A stretch of DNA of 64,000 nt, from the NCBI RefSeq assembly GCF_001544975.2, contig NZ_FCOG02000021.1, forward strand, positions 59,042 to 123,041. The letters are read 5' to 3'. Within the stretch, counting starts at the first letter, position 1. Each line of letters begins with the position of its first letter. The DNA is from Caballeronia arationis (GTDB taxonomy: Bacteria; Pseudomonadota; Gammaproteobacteria; Burkholderiales; Burkholderiaceae). A program made the position numbers and the translations under genes. The notes below the pieces were generated by a model. It searched no databases and was not told the origin of the DNA. It saw only the letters and a list, made by a program, of their open reading frames with translations. This document shows positions 36,561-46,314 of the stretch, one piece after another.

Positions 36561-39500
36561 ATGCACACGGTAGTTCTCGGCTGGTTCGGCGGGTCAGTCG
36601 TCTGGTTTCTTCCTCTCTTGTGGCGGCTCGTCAAGTCGATGCTTCCCGGCGGCGGCGGCGTACGCGGCCCCGGCACGATCCGGCTGTGGCTCGGCTTCGT
36701 CTGCGTGATCCTCGCGAGCGCGGCGCTCGAAGGCGCGCTACTCGGCTCGTTCGAGGCGGCGTGGGGCGTCAATCGCTGCGGACACGCGCTCGCAGGCGCA
36801 CTCGCGGCGTTCGCCGGCAAAGTCGGCGCGGGCGCGATCGCGGCCGTCGCGTTGTTCGTGAGCCTGCCGTGGCTCTGCGGTTTTCAGTGGCGCCCGGCGA
36901 TGGGCTGGGCGAACGGCGCATTCGGGCTCGGGTTGAATTCCGAATGGTTTGCCCCGCGCGAGAAAGAGGCGCGCGAACCCAGGCCGCGCGAACGGGCGTC
37001 GCGCACCAAGCCCGGTCGCGAACGAAGCGCGCCGGGGGAGACCTATCGCGCGGGCGGCATTCCGGGCCGCACCTCGCACGATGCGCCGACGCTCGGACTG
37101 CCGGCTGCCACGAATCGTGAAGGCGGACGCTATCAACGGCCGACCGTGTGGCGGCCGCCCGCGATCCGTCGCGGCGATTCGAAGGCGGGCACCGCGACGC
37201 GCGCGCAGGCAGCCGATGCGTTCGCCAGCAAGTTCGCGCGTGCCGACATGGGGACGCCGGTGCCGGCAATGCGGCGCGACCTCGTCGAACCGGTTGCGCC
37301 GGCGGGCTGGCCTGGCGATGGTCCGGCAGCGCGGACACGTTCGCGCAACGACTCGGCGATGCCCGCGCGCGCCGCGTCCGGCGCATCGGCGGATCAAGGT
37401 GCATCCCGGGCGACGACCAGCGGTTCACCGTACACATCCGGTCACGCGAATAACGCGACGCGATCCGCAGCGGCGACGGCGAGTGCCGCGTCGCGCTCGA
37501 CGGTCAACGCGAGCACGGACCGCCACGCGCACGTGCCGCGCCCCTCGGGAGCGCGTTCGACCGTGACGCCGGTGAGCCGGTCCGGGTCGATGCCGGGAAG
37601 CGGAACGGCGCCGGCGGGTGCGCGACAGCAGGGGCAGCGTCCGCCCGCGTATTCGCGTCCGGCCGAGCCCGCCGGCCCGCCGCCGGCACCTTCGACCATT
37701 CAGGCGACGCTGCGCTCGATCGAAGAGAATGCCGCGCTGTGGACCTCGCTCGCGGGCGCGAGCCTCGCGCGTCGCCATGAATCGCAGGCGATGCGGGCGA
37801 ATCCGGCCGGGTCGAACACCGTGCCGCCGAGTGCGGACGATGGTGCGATGCGCTTCGCGTCGCCGGAGAAAACGCAATCGAGCGGCGAGACAACGCGCCC
37901 TGTCGAAATGTCGCCCGCATCGAAGGACGTTGCGCAGATTCCGCTCGCGGCCGGCGTTACGCACCCTGCACAGCAGACTGACAGCCTCGCCGATGAGCTG
38001 CATCAGACGAACGAGCCCGCGACGCCGACGTCGCGTGAGCCCGACGCGACCGTATCACCGCGCGCTGTAAATCCGTCCGACGCAGCCGCGCTGCCGCAAA
38101 CAGCAATGGCACCGACAGCAACGACTTCTTCCGAAGCCACTGCGGCGCCCGAAACAATGCCTCCGCGTAGCGCCACCGCTTCGCCTGAAAACACCGCGAC
38201 TACGGCGACCGAACACGCAACCGATGCTCCCCCGCGCCCTTTCGTCGCGCCCGAACCCACGCCAGCAATCACGACGCCGTCCGCGACATTCGCAGCGCCA
38301 ACTCCGTCGCAAGCTTCACCGGATCTCGCGCCGTGGCTTGCGCCCATTCCATCCGCCGCCGACACGCCCGCGCCGCAACCCAGGGCGCATCGCCCTGCCC
38401 CGCCGCCCGTGGTCGAAGAGGAACCGGTGCCATCGAACGTCGTGCGCTTCCCCGGCACGCCGGGCGCCGCGCCGTTGGCACAGCCGCCGGCATCAACGGC
38501 GACAGCTGCGCCAGCGGCAGAAGCCCGCCCGCCCGTGCGAGGCTTCGTCCCGACCGAATTCGAATTCCACGCGCCCGCCGCATCGGCGGTCGAACTGCCC
38601 GGCTTCGACCTCCTCGAACGCGCCTCCGACGAAGTCGAGCCCGTCTCCGAGGAACGTCTCTCCGAAACCGGCCAGCTGATCGAGCAGCGTCTGCAGGAAT
38701 TCAAGGTGCCGGTGACGGTCGTCGGCGCATCGGCGGGGCCGGTGATCACGCGCTTCGAAGTCGAGCCCGCGCTCGGCGTGCGCGGCAGCCAGATCGTCGG
38801 GCTGATGAAGGACCTCTCGCGCGGACTCGGCCTCACCTCGATCCGCGTCGTCGAGACGATCCCCGGCAAGACCTGCATGGGCCTGGAGTTGCCGAACGCG
38901 AGGCGCCAGATGATCCGCCTGTCGGAAATCCTCGAAGATGACGTCTATCGCAACTCGAAGTCGAACCTGACGATCGCGATGGGCAAGGACATCGTCGGCA
39001 ATCCGGTCGTCACCGATCTCGCGCGCGCGCCGCACATGCTGGTCGCGGGCACGACGGGTTCAGGCAAATCGGTTGCCGTCAACGCGATGATCCTCTCGCT
39101 CCTCTACAAGTCGAAGCCCGAGGACGTGCGCCTCATCATGATCGACCCGAAGATGCTGGAGCTTTCCGTCTACGAAGGCATTCCGCATCTGCTCGCGCCA
39201 GTCGTCACGGACATGAAGCTCGCGGCGAACGCGCTCAACTGGTGCGTCGGCGAGATGGAGAAGCGCTATCGCCTGATGTCGGCGGTCGGCGTGCGCAACC
39301 TGCAGGGCTTCAACCAGAAGGTGCGCAACGCCGACGCCGCCGGCAAAAAGCTCACCAATCCGTTCTCACTGACGCCCGACGCACCCGAGCCGCTGTCGAC
39401 GCTGCCGCTGATCGTCGTGATCATCGACGAACTCGCCGACCTGATGATGGTGGCCGGCAAGCAGATCGAGCAGCTGATCGCGCGGCTCGCGCAAAAGGCG

Positions 39501-40064
39501 CGCGCCGCCGGCATCCACCTGATTCTCGCGACGCAGCGGCCGTCAGTCGATGTGATCACCGGGCTCATCAAGGCGAACATTCCGACGCGCGTCGCGTTCC
39601 AGGTGTCGTCGAAGATCGACTCGCGCACGATTCTCGATCAGATGGGCGCCGAATCGCTTCTCGGAGCGGGCGACATGCTCTTCCTTCCGCCGGGCACGGG
39701 CTATCCGCAACGCGTGCACGGCGCGTTTGTCGCGGACGACGAAGTGCATCGCGTCGTCGAATACCTGAAGCAGTTCGGCGAGCCGGAATACGAGGAAGGC
39801 ATTTTGTCGGGACCGACGTCGGAAGCCGCGTCGCAGGACCTGTTCGGCGACGCGCCGGACGCGGAAGCCGATCCGCTTTACGACGAAGCCGTGTCGTTCG
39901 TGCTGCGCACCCGCCGGGCGTCGATTTCGTCGGTGCAGCGGCAGTTGCGCATTGGCTACAACCGCGCGGCGCGGCTCGTCGAGCAGATGGAGACGGCGGG
40001 CCTCGTCTCGCCGATGGGCAACAACGGCAACCGCGAGGTGCTCGCGCCGGCGCAGCCCGAATAA
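36561..40064 (+). CDS. ftsK: FtsK/SpoIIIE-family DNA translocase with unusually long linker
   Basis: An 1167-residue protein (ATG at 36561; a TTG at 36549 is also in frame). N-terminus has three or four membrane helices within residues 1-130 ([53 protein letters not shown]). Residues about 140-690 form a low-complexity Ala/Thr/Pro/Arg linker. The motor follows: alpha domain ([10 protein letters not shown]...[19 protein letters not shown]), Walker A GTTGSGKS near residue 830, Walker [36 protein letters not shown], then the C-terminal gamma winged helix [21 protein letters not shown] that reads KOPS sites. Role: chromosome segregation at division. The lone position suggests a second FtsK besides the divisome one. 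Confidence 0.95.
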   Translation: MHTVVLGWFGGSVVWFLPLLWRLVKSMLPGGGGVRGPGTIRLWLGFVCVILASAALEGALLGSFEAAWGVNRCGHALAGALAAFAGKVGAGAIAAVALFVSLPWLCGFQWRPAMGWANGAFGLGLNSEWFAPREKEAREPRPRERASRTKPGRERSAPGETYRAGGIPGRTSHDAPTLGLPAATNREGGRYQRPTVWRPPAIRRGDSKAGTATRAQAADAFASKFARADMGTPVPAMRRDLVEPVAPAGWPGDGPAARTRSRNDSAMPARAASGASADQGASRATTSGSPYTSGHANNATRSAAATASAASRSTVNASTDRHAHVPRPSGARSTVTPVSRSGSMPGSGTAPAGARQQGQRPPAYSRPAEPAGPPPAPSTIQATLRSIEENAALWTSLAGASLARRHESQAMRANPAGSNTVPPSADDGAMRFASPEKTQSSGETTRPVEMSPASKDVAQIPLAAGVTHPAQQTDSLADELHQTNEPATPTSREPDATVSPRAVNPSDAAALPQTAMAPTATTSSEATAAPETMPPRSATASPENTATTATEHATDAPPRPFVAPEPTPAITTPSATFAAPTPSQASPDLAPWLAPIPSAADTPAPQPRAHRPAPPPVVEEEPVPSNVVRFPGTPGAAPLAQPPASTATAAPAAEARPPVRGFVPTEFEFHAPAASAVELPGFDLLERASDEVEPVSEERLSETGQLIEQRLQEFKVPVTVVGASAGPVITRFEVEPALGVRGSQIVGLMKDLSRGLGLTSIRVVETIPGKTCMGLELPNARRQMIRLSEILEDDVYRNSKSNLTIAMGKDIVGNPVVTDLARAPHMLVAGTTGSGKSVAVNAMILSLLYKSKPEDVRLIMIDPKMLELSVYEGIPHLLAPVVTDMKLAANALNWCVGEMEKRYRLMSAVGVRNLQGFNQKVRNADAAGKKLTNPFSLTPDAPEPLSTLPLIVVIIDELADLMMVAGKQIEQLIARLAQKARAAGIHLILATQRPSVDVITGLIKANIPTRVAFQVSSKIDSRTILDQMGAESLLGAGDMLFLPPGTGYPQRVHGAFVADDEVHRVVEYLKQFGEPEYEEGILSGPTSEAASQDLFGDAPDAEADPLYDEAVSFVLRTRRASISSVQRQLRIGYNRAARLVEQMETAGLVSPMGNNGNREVLAPAQPE

Positions 40065-40077
40065 AACGCGCGGCGCG

Positions 40078-41202
40078 TCACCAGAGCCGCAGCTTGCGCA
40101 GATAGCCCAGCGTTCCGCCGGCGCACACCACCATCACGCCGATCACGACCCAGAACGAATGCGGTCCGTGGGTCCCAGGCAGCCCCGCGACGTTCATCCC
40201 GAAAATGCCCGAGATGAGCGTCGCCGGCATCAGCAACGCGGACATGACCGCGAGCCACAACAGCTTGCCGTTGATTTCCTCGGAAAGCTGGGCGGCGATC
40301 TCGTCCTGCAGCAGCTTTGCGCGTTCATAGAGCCCTTCGAGCCCGGCGGCCAGGCCGTTCAGCACCTGGATCGCCTGGATCAGCGCCTCCATCGAGCGCG
40401 GTTCGGCCCAGTCCAGCCGCCGCGTGATGAGTTGTGTCAAAGCATTGCGCTCCGGATCGATGAAACGCTTCACCTCGACGAGGCGGCGCCGCACGTCGCC
40501 AAGCTCGACGCGCGAATTCGGATGCGTCCCGTCGATCACGCCCTCTTCCACGTCGTCGAGACGGTCGCCGAGTTCGTCGATGCGGTCCGCGAAGGTCTGG
40601 TTGAGCGCGCGGATCAGGCCCGCGAACAGGTCGACAGTATCGCGAAAGAGCGCACCTTCGAGCACCGCGTGGCGCAGGCGGTCAGTGGACTGCAGCGGCT
40701 GCGCGCGCACCGTGATCATCCGGTGGCTGTCGACGTAGAAGCGCAGCGCGCCCGTCGCGCGCCGCGACGCGCGCGCCGCGGGGTCGGCCTCGCTGCTGCC
40801 CGCCGGCGACACCACCGCGCGCTCCACATCGGCCACGACGCCGTACACGAAATTCGACCCCAGGTGCACGCGCGGGCGCTTGTCCTCGCCGTTGAGGAAT
40901 TCGCGCGCGACATCGGGCATCGACGAGACGCCGGTCAGCCAGTTCTCGACGGTGTCGTCGTTCGCGCTCAGGTGCAGCCAGGTGGGACCGTCACCGGCGA
41001 TTTCCTTTCGTGCCTCGTCCCACGAAAGCCGGATCGCCTCGGCGCCCGCAAACCGGAACGCGCTGATGAAACCCGCGGGCACCGGCCCGTCGCGCTCCGG
41101 CGGGCCGCCCGCCTTACGCGCGGATTGGGCCTTCCTGCCGTCGATATCGGTATTGATGCTGTTCAACGTTTCACTTCCTTTCACACTGCTGAAAACCCGC
41201 AA
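40078..41202 (-). CDS. CorA/ZntB-family divalent-metal transporter
   Basis: A 374-residue protein with a large cytoplasmic N-terminal funnel domain, a long stalk helix (RVELGDVRRRLVEVKRFIDPERNALTQLI) and two C-terminal membrane helices, the first carrying the selectivity motif in SGIFGMNVAGLPG. The loop after GMN is short, more like ZntB (zinc) than CorA (magnesium), but the ion is not settled. The start is uncertain: ATG at 41202, a GTG seven codons on or a TTG at 41166 preceded by AAGGA are all possible. Downstream it converges on ftsK with 13 bases between stops. Confidence 0.88.
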   Translation of the reverse strand: MRVFSSVKGSETLNSINTDIDGRKAQSARKAGGPPERDGPVPAGFISAFRFAGAEAIRLSWDEARKEIAGDGPTWLHLSANDDTVENWLTGVSSMPDVAREFLNGEDKRPRVHLGSNFVYGVVADVERAVVSPAGSSEADPAARASRRATGALRFYVDSHRMITVRAQPLQSTDRLRHAVLEGALFRDTVDLFAGLIRALNQTFADRIDELGDRLDDVEEGVIDGTHPNSRVELGDVRRRLVEVKRFIDPERNALTQLITRRLDWAEPRSMEALIQAIQVLNGLAAGLEGLYERAKLLQDEIAAQLSEEINGKLLWLAVMSALLMPATLISGIFGMNVAGLPGTHGPHSFWVVIGVMVVCAGGTLGYLRKLRLW

Positions 41203-41203
41203 G

Positions 41204-41557
41204 TCAGAACTCGTAGCGCCCGCGGAAAAAGGCGACGTCGCCGTTGTTCAGGCGGGGATACGCGGAATCAGCGTCGTCATGACCGACGCTTTCCGGTAAC
41301 GCACCGACACGATCGGCAACGGCACCTAATGCGATGTCATCGCGCGCGGTGATTCCCACGAAATAGCCACCGCCGAGTGACAGTCTGCCCACTACCGGAT
41401 TCGTGTACCACTGCCGGGCGAACCCGCCGATCGGCTGGTTGTTGCGCCCGGCGTCGTCCACACGCCGCGAGCCGGTCGCTATCGATAGTTGACGATGCTT
41501 GCTGGTGTTGTCGTGCAGCCTGTCAGCCGCCTCGCCAGCAAATCCCGCGCCGCCTCG
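41204..41557 (-). pseudogene. C-terminal remnant of an outer-membrane beta-barrel-like protein
   Basis: An open frame without a convincing start. It reads ADRLHDNTSKHRQLSIATGS, then NNQPIGGFARQWYTNPVVGR and LSLGGGYFVGITARDD, and ends RLNNGDVAFFRGRYEF. Alternating polar/aromatic strands and a terminal Phe after an aromatic are features of outer-membrane barrel C-termini. The N-terminal two thirds and signal peptide are missing, cut near the end of the lactonase gene, and the middle (GALPESVGHDDADSA) looks scrambled, probably by indels. The specific family is not recognised. Confidence 0.5.
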
Positions 41558-41616
41558 TCATTGATCGATACGGCGCCGCGTCATCGAAAACTTTTCGTGC
41601 GCCTGTCTGCCGTTTC

Positions 41617-42927
41617 CTACGAAGGCGATACCAGCTTGAAATCCACCGGCGAACCGATATCCAGGCGCTTCGGGTCCGACGCGAGTTCGCCCGTCTGCGG
41701 ATCACGGCGGAAGAAATAGACGCTGTCGCTCTCCTGATTGCCGACGATGAGCCAGCGTCCGCCCGGGTCGATCGTGAATTCGCGCGGCGTCTTGCCGAGC
41801 GTCGGCGTGCGTCCGGTCAGCTTCAGATGCCCGCTGGCCGGATCGACGGCGAACGCGACGAGTTCGTTCGCGTCGCCGCGATTGGTCGCGTAGAGAAAGC
41901 GCCCGTCCGGCGACAGGTGGATCGCGCCGCCGCCGATCTTGCCCTTGAAGCCGGGCGCCGTCAGCGGCAGGCTCTGAACCTGCGTGAGCTTGCCGTCGCG
42001 ATAGTCGAACACGACCACCGACGCGTTCATCTCCGTCGTCAGGTAAGCATGCTTGCCGCTCGCGTCGAAGATCAGGTGGCGCGGTCCGGCGCCGGGATTG
42101 ATCGTCGTGTAGCGCGTGTCGGTGGGGCCCAGCAAGCCGCGGCTGCCGTCGGGCGTGTAGCGGTACGAATAGACCTTGTCGGCGCCGAGATCCTGCGCGA
42201 AGAGATACCGTCCGTCGGGCGAGAAGACTGTCGAGTGAACGTGCGAGTTGTCCTGCCGGCCCTTCACCGGGCCGCCGCCCTCGTGATGCACGGTCAGCAC
42301 CGATTTGCCGACCTGGCCGTCCGCCTGCAGCGGGAACACGGCGAAGCTGCCGCCCGGATTCGCCGCGACGGAATAGTTGGCCGTCAGCAGATACTGCCCG
42401 TCGGGCGAGATCGCGAGGTAGCACGGATCGTTGCCGTCCGCCGATACCTTGTCGAGAAACGTGAGCTGTCCGCTTTGCGCGTCGAAGCGGAACGCGCTCA
42501 CGCTGCCGCGCTGCGACGCCGGGCCGTTGTCGCCGGGCAATTCGTTGACCGCGTAGACGAAGCGCCGGTCTCGGCTCACAACGAGATACGACGGGTTCAC
42601 CGCCTGCGCCGACGAGATGCGCGTCAGCTCGCCGTTCTTCGTATCGAAACGATAGACGTAGATGCCTTCGCTCTTGCCGCTGCCGGTGTAGGTGCCGATC
42701 AGGAGATCGTAGACGCCGTCGGAAGTGGCCACGTCAGTCGCCGGGGAAGAGGCCGGGGACGTCTGCGCGAATGCGGGCGACGAGGAAAAGGCCTGCGCTG
42801 CGGCAAGCGAAACGATCATCGCGAAACCTTTTGCCCATGCAACGGGCCTAACAGCGATTCCAGCCGATGAGCGCGACGTCCGGCTGCGCGGTTCATCGAC
42901 GGTGATCGACGGCGGGACGGAATGCAT
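41617..42927 (-). CDS. Exported lactonase-family beta-propeller protein
   Basis: A 436-residue protein of the 6-phosphogluconolactonase/YkgB seven-bladed propeller family, but with an N-terminal export signal, so periplasmic or outer-surface. Start MHSVPPSITVDEPRSR at 42927 has AGGAGG close upstream. The signal contains a twin-Arg-poor basic stretch then FAMIVSLAAAQAFSSSPAFA with an AxA cleavage site. Propeller repeats: LLIGTYTGSGKSEGIYVYR, VNPSYLVVSRDRRFVYAVNE, DPCYLAISPDGQYLLTANY, VHSTVFSPDGRYLFAQDLG and GPRHLIFDASGKHAYLTTEM. The substrate is unknown; cytoplasmic phosphogluconolactone is unlikely given the signal. Confidence 0.9.
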   Translation of the reverse strand: MHSVPPSITVDEPRSRTSRSSAGIAVRPVAWAKGFAMIVSLAAAQAFSSSPAFAQTSPASSPATDVATSDGVYDLLIGTYTGSGKSEGIYVYRFDTKNGELTRISSAQAVNPSYLVVSRDRRFVYAVNELPGDNGPASQRGSVSAFRFDAQSGQLTFLDKVSADGNDPCYLAISPDGQYLLTANYSVAANPGGSFAVFPLQADGQVGKSVLTVHHEGGGPVKGRQDNSHVHSTVFSPDGRYLFAQDLGADKVYSYRYTPDGSRGLLGPTDTRYTTINPGAGPRHLIFDASGKHAYLTTEMNASVVVFDYRDGKLTQVQSLPLTAPGFKGKIGGGAIHLSPDGRFLYATNRGDANELVAFAVDPASGHLKLTGRTPTLGKTPREFTIDPGGRWLIVGNQESDSVYFFRRDPQTGELASDPKRLDIGSPVDFKLVSPS

Positions 42928-43114
42928 GTGACCTCCTGAACGTCTGTTTTGCGGCTTGTTTTCAGGTTTTTTCAGGTTATGTTGTCGCTATCGGCGAGGG
43001 CCGCGATAAGCCGCAACCGTATCACCGATCGGCGCGCGCGGGTTCGTGCTCCAAGTAACCCGACGAAGCCGTACTCACTTCAGCCAAAGCAGTCATACCA
43101 ACAAAGGAGTCGCG

Positions 43115-43267
43115 ATGAACATTCACGTCAGCCTGGGGCCGCTCGTTTCACTCATCGCCGGGATTCTCATCCTGATCATGCCGCGGCTGCTCAACTTCAT
43201 CGTCGCGATCTACCTGATCGTGATCGGCCTCATCGGGTTGTTCGGGCTAGGGGCGTCGCATTTCTGA
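43115..43267 (+). CDS. DUF3096-type small membrane protein
   Basis: A 50-residue protein, MNIHVSLGPLVSLIAGILIL onwards, that is almost entirely two hydrophobic helices (LVSLIAGILILIMPRLLNF and IVAIYLIVIGLIGLFGL), matching the DUF3096 family of unknown function. AAAGGAG seven bases before the ATG gives strong support for translation. Stands alone between the lactonase and an uncharacterised small gene. Confidence 0.85.
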   Translation: MNIHVSLGPLVSLIAGILILIMPRLLNFIVAIYLIVIGLIGLFGLGASHF

Positions 43268-43390
43268 GCGCGCCGCGCCGCGCATGCCCTGCGTCTGACG
43301 CCGATTCGGCGGCCGGGTTCCGCGTGTAAGGAAGCGTCGGGGGAATGTCGGGAGAACGCCGGCATCCCGGCGAGAAGAAAACGCGGACGA

Positions 43391-43432
43391 GCAGAACCTG
43401 CGCGGCGCCATTTGGCGTCGCGCAGGTTCTGC
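43391..43432 (-). terminator. Long hairpin downstream of the 43473-43721 gene
   Basis: A 19-bp stem (43391-43409 with 43414-43432) with one G-T wobble and loop ATTT, located 40 bases past the stop of the leftward small gene. A TTTTCTTCT tract follows about ten bases later on the minus strand. Probable terminator; could also be a structured RNA end. Confidence 0.65.
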
Positions 43433-43472
43433 ATGCGTTGTCCTGCGTTAAAAAAGTGCTGCGGCGCCGCGA

Positions 43473-43721
43473 TCAGCCGTTGGCGAGCTGATCGAGCCGC
43501 AGGCGTCCCTGCAGCGAAAGGCAGCCGACGGAAATGCCGCCGACATCGTAGGTATAGCGCGTGAAGCACCCGCGCTCGGTCAGAAAGGCCGCCGCCGTTT
43601 CCATGGCGTTGCGGGAAAGCCCAAGATTCGTGTAATCGAGCGGAAGCAGCGGGTCGGCGTCGGAGACGCGGCTCGCTGCGGAAAGTATCGCGATGCAGTC
43701 GGACTTTGACGGGTTGAGCAT
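43473..43721 (-). CDS. Small uncharacterised protein
   Basis: An 82-residue frame, MLNPSKSDCIAILSAASRVS to SLQGRLRLDQLANG, preceded by GAGGA about ten bases upstream and followed by a strong hairpin. Composition is protein-like (mixed hydrophobic, moderate Arg) unlike antisense shadows. The middle LGLSRNAMETAAAFLTERGC FTRYTY resembles a small winged-helix-like arrangement, but no family is recognised. Likely cytoplasmic: no signal peptide or membrane segment. Confidence 0.6.
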   Translation of the reverse strand: MLNPSKSDCIAILSAASRVSDADPLLPLDYTNLGLSRNAMETAAAFLTERGCFTRYTYDVGGISVGCLSLQGRLRLDQLANG

Positions 43722-44153
43722 GACTTTCTGTTCCTCGAAAACGATACGCTGAAGACGGATTGTCCAAACGACGATTTGAAGACCAGCGATGCGCCGCCAA
43801 AAATTTCGATGCTTCAGAGAGGCATGCGCATGAGAAGCGGTGTTGAAGAGGCCCGGAGCGCGCGAAATGCAGAAAGCGTGCGGGAGACGAGCAGAAAGCG
43901 CGCGCGCAAAACGTCCTTGCCAATCTTCATTCTAAAGGGCTGTCCAATTATTTTCCAAGCACTTGTGCGTCAGATTCGTGACGGTTCGTCACGCACTGTT
44001 CGCGCAAGTTCCCTGCCGAGCTCGAACTATTGCGGCAGAATGCGGCTCGAAGGGCGTTTCATGCGCTTCGGATCTTAATAGCCGATGCGTCGAACAACCC
44101 GTGGCGCCACGCTTTGTCTGCGTGTCGCCGCAAGAAGAGAGCTCGTATCCGCC
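43722..44153. other. 432-base divergent intergenic region upstream of the GH15 gene
   Basis: More AT-rich than its flanks. Holds a short perfect palindrome CGTGACG-GTT-CGTCACG (43977-43993) that could be a protein-binding site, and TTGCCA (about 43918) with TCTAAAG downstream as a weak promoter toward the GH15 gene. No convincing reading frame. Confidence 0.4.
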
Positions 44154-46016
44154 ATGCCCGCACCGATTGAAGACTACGCCATGGTCGGCGACGGCCATAC
44201 GGCCGCCCTGATCTCCCGCAACGGTTCGGTCGACTGGCTCTGCTGGCCGCGTTTCGACTCCGGCGCGTGCTTCGCCGCCCTGCTCGGCACCCCCGAGCAC
44301 GGCCGCTGGCTGATCGCACCGGACCTGCCACCCGATGCCGCCGAACCCGTCATCAAGCGTCGCTATCGCGGAGACACGCTGATCCTCGAAACGGATTTCG
44401 AAACACCGGACGGCGCCGTGACGATCGTCGATTTCATGCCGTCGAGAAACGGTCATTCGGAACTCGTGCGGATCGTGATCGGCCGGCGCGGCGTCGTGCC
44501 GATGAAAACCGAGCTGGTCCTGCGCTTCGACTACGGTTCGTCGATCCCGTGGGTGAGCCGGCTTGCGCACGAGAGCGGGATCAAGGCCATCGCCGGCCCG
44601 GACCTCGCCGTGCTCCGCACGCCCGTGGACCTCGTCGGCGAGAACATGAAGACCGTCGCCCGCTTCACCGTCGCGAAGGGCGAGCGCGTGCCCTTCTCGC
44701 TCTGTTATTCGCAATCGCATCTGCGGCTGCCGCCCGCGCACGATCCTCATACGCAGCTCGCGCGCACCGAGAACCACTGGCGCGAATGGTCGGCGCAGAG
44801 CGACCTCAAGGGCAAATGGGCGGGCGCGATCCGCCGCTCGCTGATCACGCTGAAGGCGCTCGCCTATGAACCCACCGGCGGCATCGTGGCGGCGCCGACG
44901 ACCTCGCTGCCCGAGCAGCTTGGCGGCACGCGCAACTGGGACTATCGCTACTGCTGGCTGCGCGATGCGACCATTACCCTGCTCGCGATGATGCGCGGCG
45001 GCTACTACGACGAAGCCCGCGCGTGGCGCGCGTGGCTCGGTCGCGTGATGGCTGGCTCGCCCGAGCAGGTGCAGATCATGTACGGCATCGCGGGCGAGCG
45101 GCGGCTGCCGGAATGGATCGTCGACTGGCTGCCGGGCTACGAAGGCGCGGCGCCGGTGCGCATCGGCAATGGCGCGGTCAACCAGTTGCAACTAGACGTC
45201 TACGGCGAAGTGATGAACGCGCTGCATCTCGCGCGCGTCGGCGGCCTTCAGAGCGACGAAACCGCCTGGTCGATCCAGTGCGCGATGCTCAAGCACCTGG
45301 AGACCGTCTGGCAGCAACCCGACGAAGGCATCTGGGAAGTGCGCGGCGGAAGCCAGCACTTCACGTTTTCGAAGGTGATGGCGTGGGTCGCCTACGACCG
45401 CGCAATCAAGTCGGCGGAAAAGTTCGACCTGCCCGGCCCGCTCGACCACTGGCGTGCGATGCGGGCGCAGATTCACGCGGATGTCTGCGAGAAAAGCTGG
45501 AACGCATCGATGAACTCGTTCGTGCAGGCCTATCACGGCGATGCCCTCGACGCGAGCCTGCTGCTGATTCCGCTGCTCGGCTTTCTGCCGCCGGATGATC
45601 CGCGTGTGGTGGCTACCGTACATGCGATCGAAACGGATCTCACCCATGATGGATTGGTCAAGCGCTACCACACGACCGAAGTCGACGACGGCCTGCCGCC
45701 CGGTGAAGGCACGTTTCTGGCTTGTAGCTTCTGGCTGGTCGACAATCTGGCGCTGCAGGGCCGCTTCGACGAAGCGCACGCGATGTTCGAGCGCCTCGTC
45801 GGACTGGCGAACGACGTGGGGCTTTTATCGGAGGAATACGACACCGTGGCGAAACGCCTTGTCGGTAATTTCCCACAAGCGTTTTCCCATGTTGCGCTGG
45901 TTCACACCGGCATGAACCTGATGCGTCACGAGCAGGAAATTGCCCGCGCAACCGGTCAGCCTGATCGACCGGCTGAAAACGGTGAATCGGCGCAGCTCCC
46001 GGAAAGCCAACTGTAA
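44154..46016 (+). CDS. Glycoside hydrolase family 15 protein (glucoamylase/trehalase type)
   Basis: A 620-residue cytoplasmic protein starting MPAPIEDYAMVGDGHTAAL at 44154. The N-terminal GH15-associated beta-sandwich contains IEDYAMVGDGHTAALISRNGSVDW and LCWPRFDSGACFAALLG. The (alpha/alpha)6 catalytic domain starts about residue 240 with TTSLPEQLGGTRNWDYRYCWLRDA, and the second acid/base region is FLACSFWLVDNLALQGR. Members hydrolyse alpha-linked glucans or trehalose. No signal peptide, so it acts on internal sugar stores or trehalose. The exact substrate is not determinable. Confidence 0.92.
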   Translation: MPAPIEDYAMVGDGHTAALISRNGSVDWLCWPRFDSGACFAALLGTPEHGRWLIAPDLPPDAAEPVIKRRYRGDTLILETDFETPDGAVTIVDFMPSRNGHSELVRIVIGRRGVVPMKTELVLRFDYGSSIPWVSRLAHESGIKAIAGPDLAVLRTPVDLVGENMKTVARFTVAKGERVPFSLCYSQSHLRLPPAHDPHTQLARTENHWREWSAQSDLKGKWAGAIRRSLITLKALAYEPTGGIVAAPTTSLPEQLGGTRNWDYRYCWLRDATITLLAMMRGGYYDEARAWRAWLGRVMAGSPEQVQIMYGIAGERRLPEWIVDWLPGYEGAAPVRIGNGAVNQLQLDVYGEVMNALHLARVGGLQSDETAWSIQCAMLKHLETVWQQPDEGIWEVRGGSQHFTFSKVMAWVAYDRAIKSAEKFDLPGPLDHWRAMRAQIHADVCEKSWNASMNSFVQAYHGDALDASLLLIPLLGFLPPDDPRVVATVHAIETDLTHDGLVKRYHTTEVDDGLPPGEGTFLACSFWLVDNLALQGRFDEAHAMFERLVGLANDVGLLSEEYDTVAKRLVGNFPQAFSHVALVHTGMNLMRHEQEIARATGQPDRPAENGESAQLPESQL

Positions 46017-46065
46017 GGCTATCCACAGGATCGGGAAATCGCCAGTTGTGGAATGCTTTGTTGCG

Positions 46066-46095
46066 TTGCACAATAACATTGGCGTATATGATAAT
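46066..46095 (+). promoter_or_regulatory. Candidate sigma-70 promoter for phaZ
   Basis: TTGCAC at 46066-46071 and GATAAT at 46090-46095, spacer 18. It lies at an AT-rich transition. The preceding TTGTTGCGTTGCACAA is a TGC-rich motif reminiscent of PhaR-type operators, which is a guess. Start of transcription would be near 46102, giving a leader of about 210 bases. Confidence 0.5.
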
Positions 46096-46113
46096 GCGGA
46101 ATAAATTCCGAGC

Positions 46114-46180
46114 GGCCGTTCAGTTGAAGACTCGTAGGAAGTCAATTTTTCCGGTTTCACGAGTCTTCAACGGCACGGCC
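46114..46180 (+). repeat. Large inverted repeat in the phaZ leader
   Basis: A 13-bp perfect stem (46123-46135 with 46159-46171, GTTGAAGACTCGT and its complement) extended by a 3x3 internal loop and a further 6 bp (GGCCGT 46114-46119 with ACGGCC 46175-46180). The loop is 23 bases and contains a T run. Begins about 12 bases after the predicted transcription start, so it would be a structured 5' leader or small RNA. Not followed by a T tract, so not a simple terminator. Confidence 0.75.
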
Positions 46181-46314
46181 GATAACCAGGAGTCGAGCTG
46201 GACCTTAGGTTGTAACTTGCCGCTGCATCATTGACTGCCGTAAGAGGCTAATCGCCGGGCGCATACCGCGATGAGCGGGTAACACGGGCGTCACCGGTTT
46301 TACACGGGGCAAAC

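Noticed and set aside
37000..38600. Several long alternative frames across the FtsK linker
   Set aside because: They arise from GC-rich low-complexity codons; only the ftsK frame connects membrane and motor domains.
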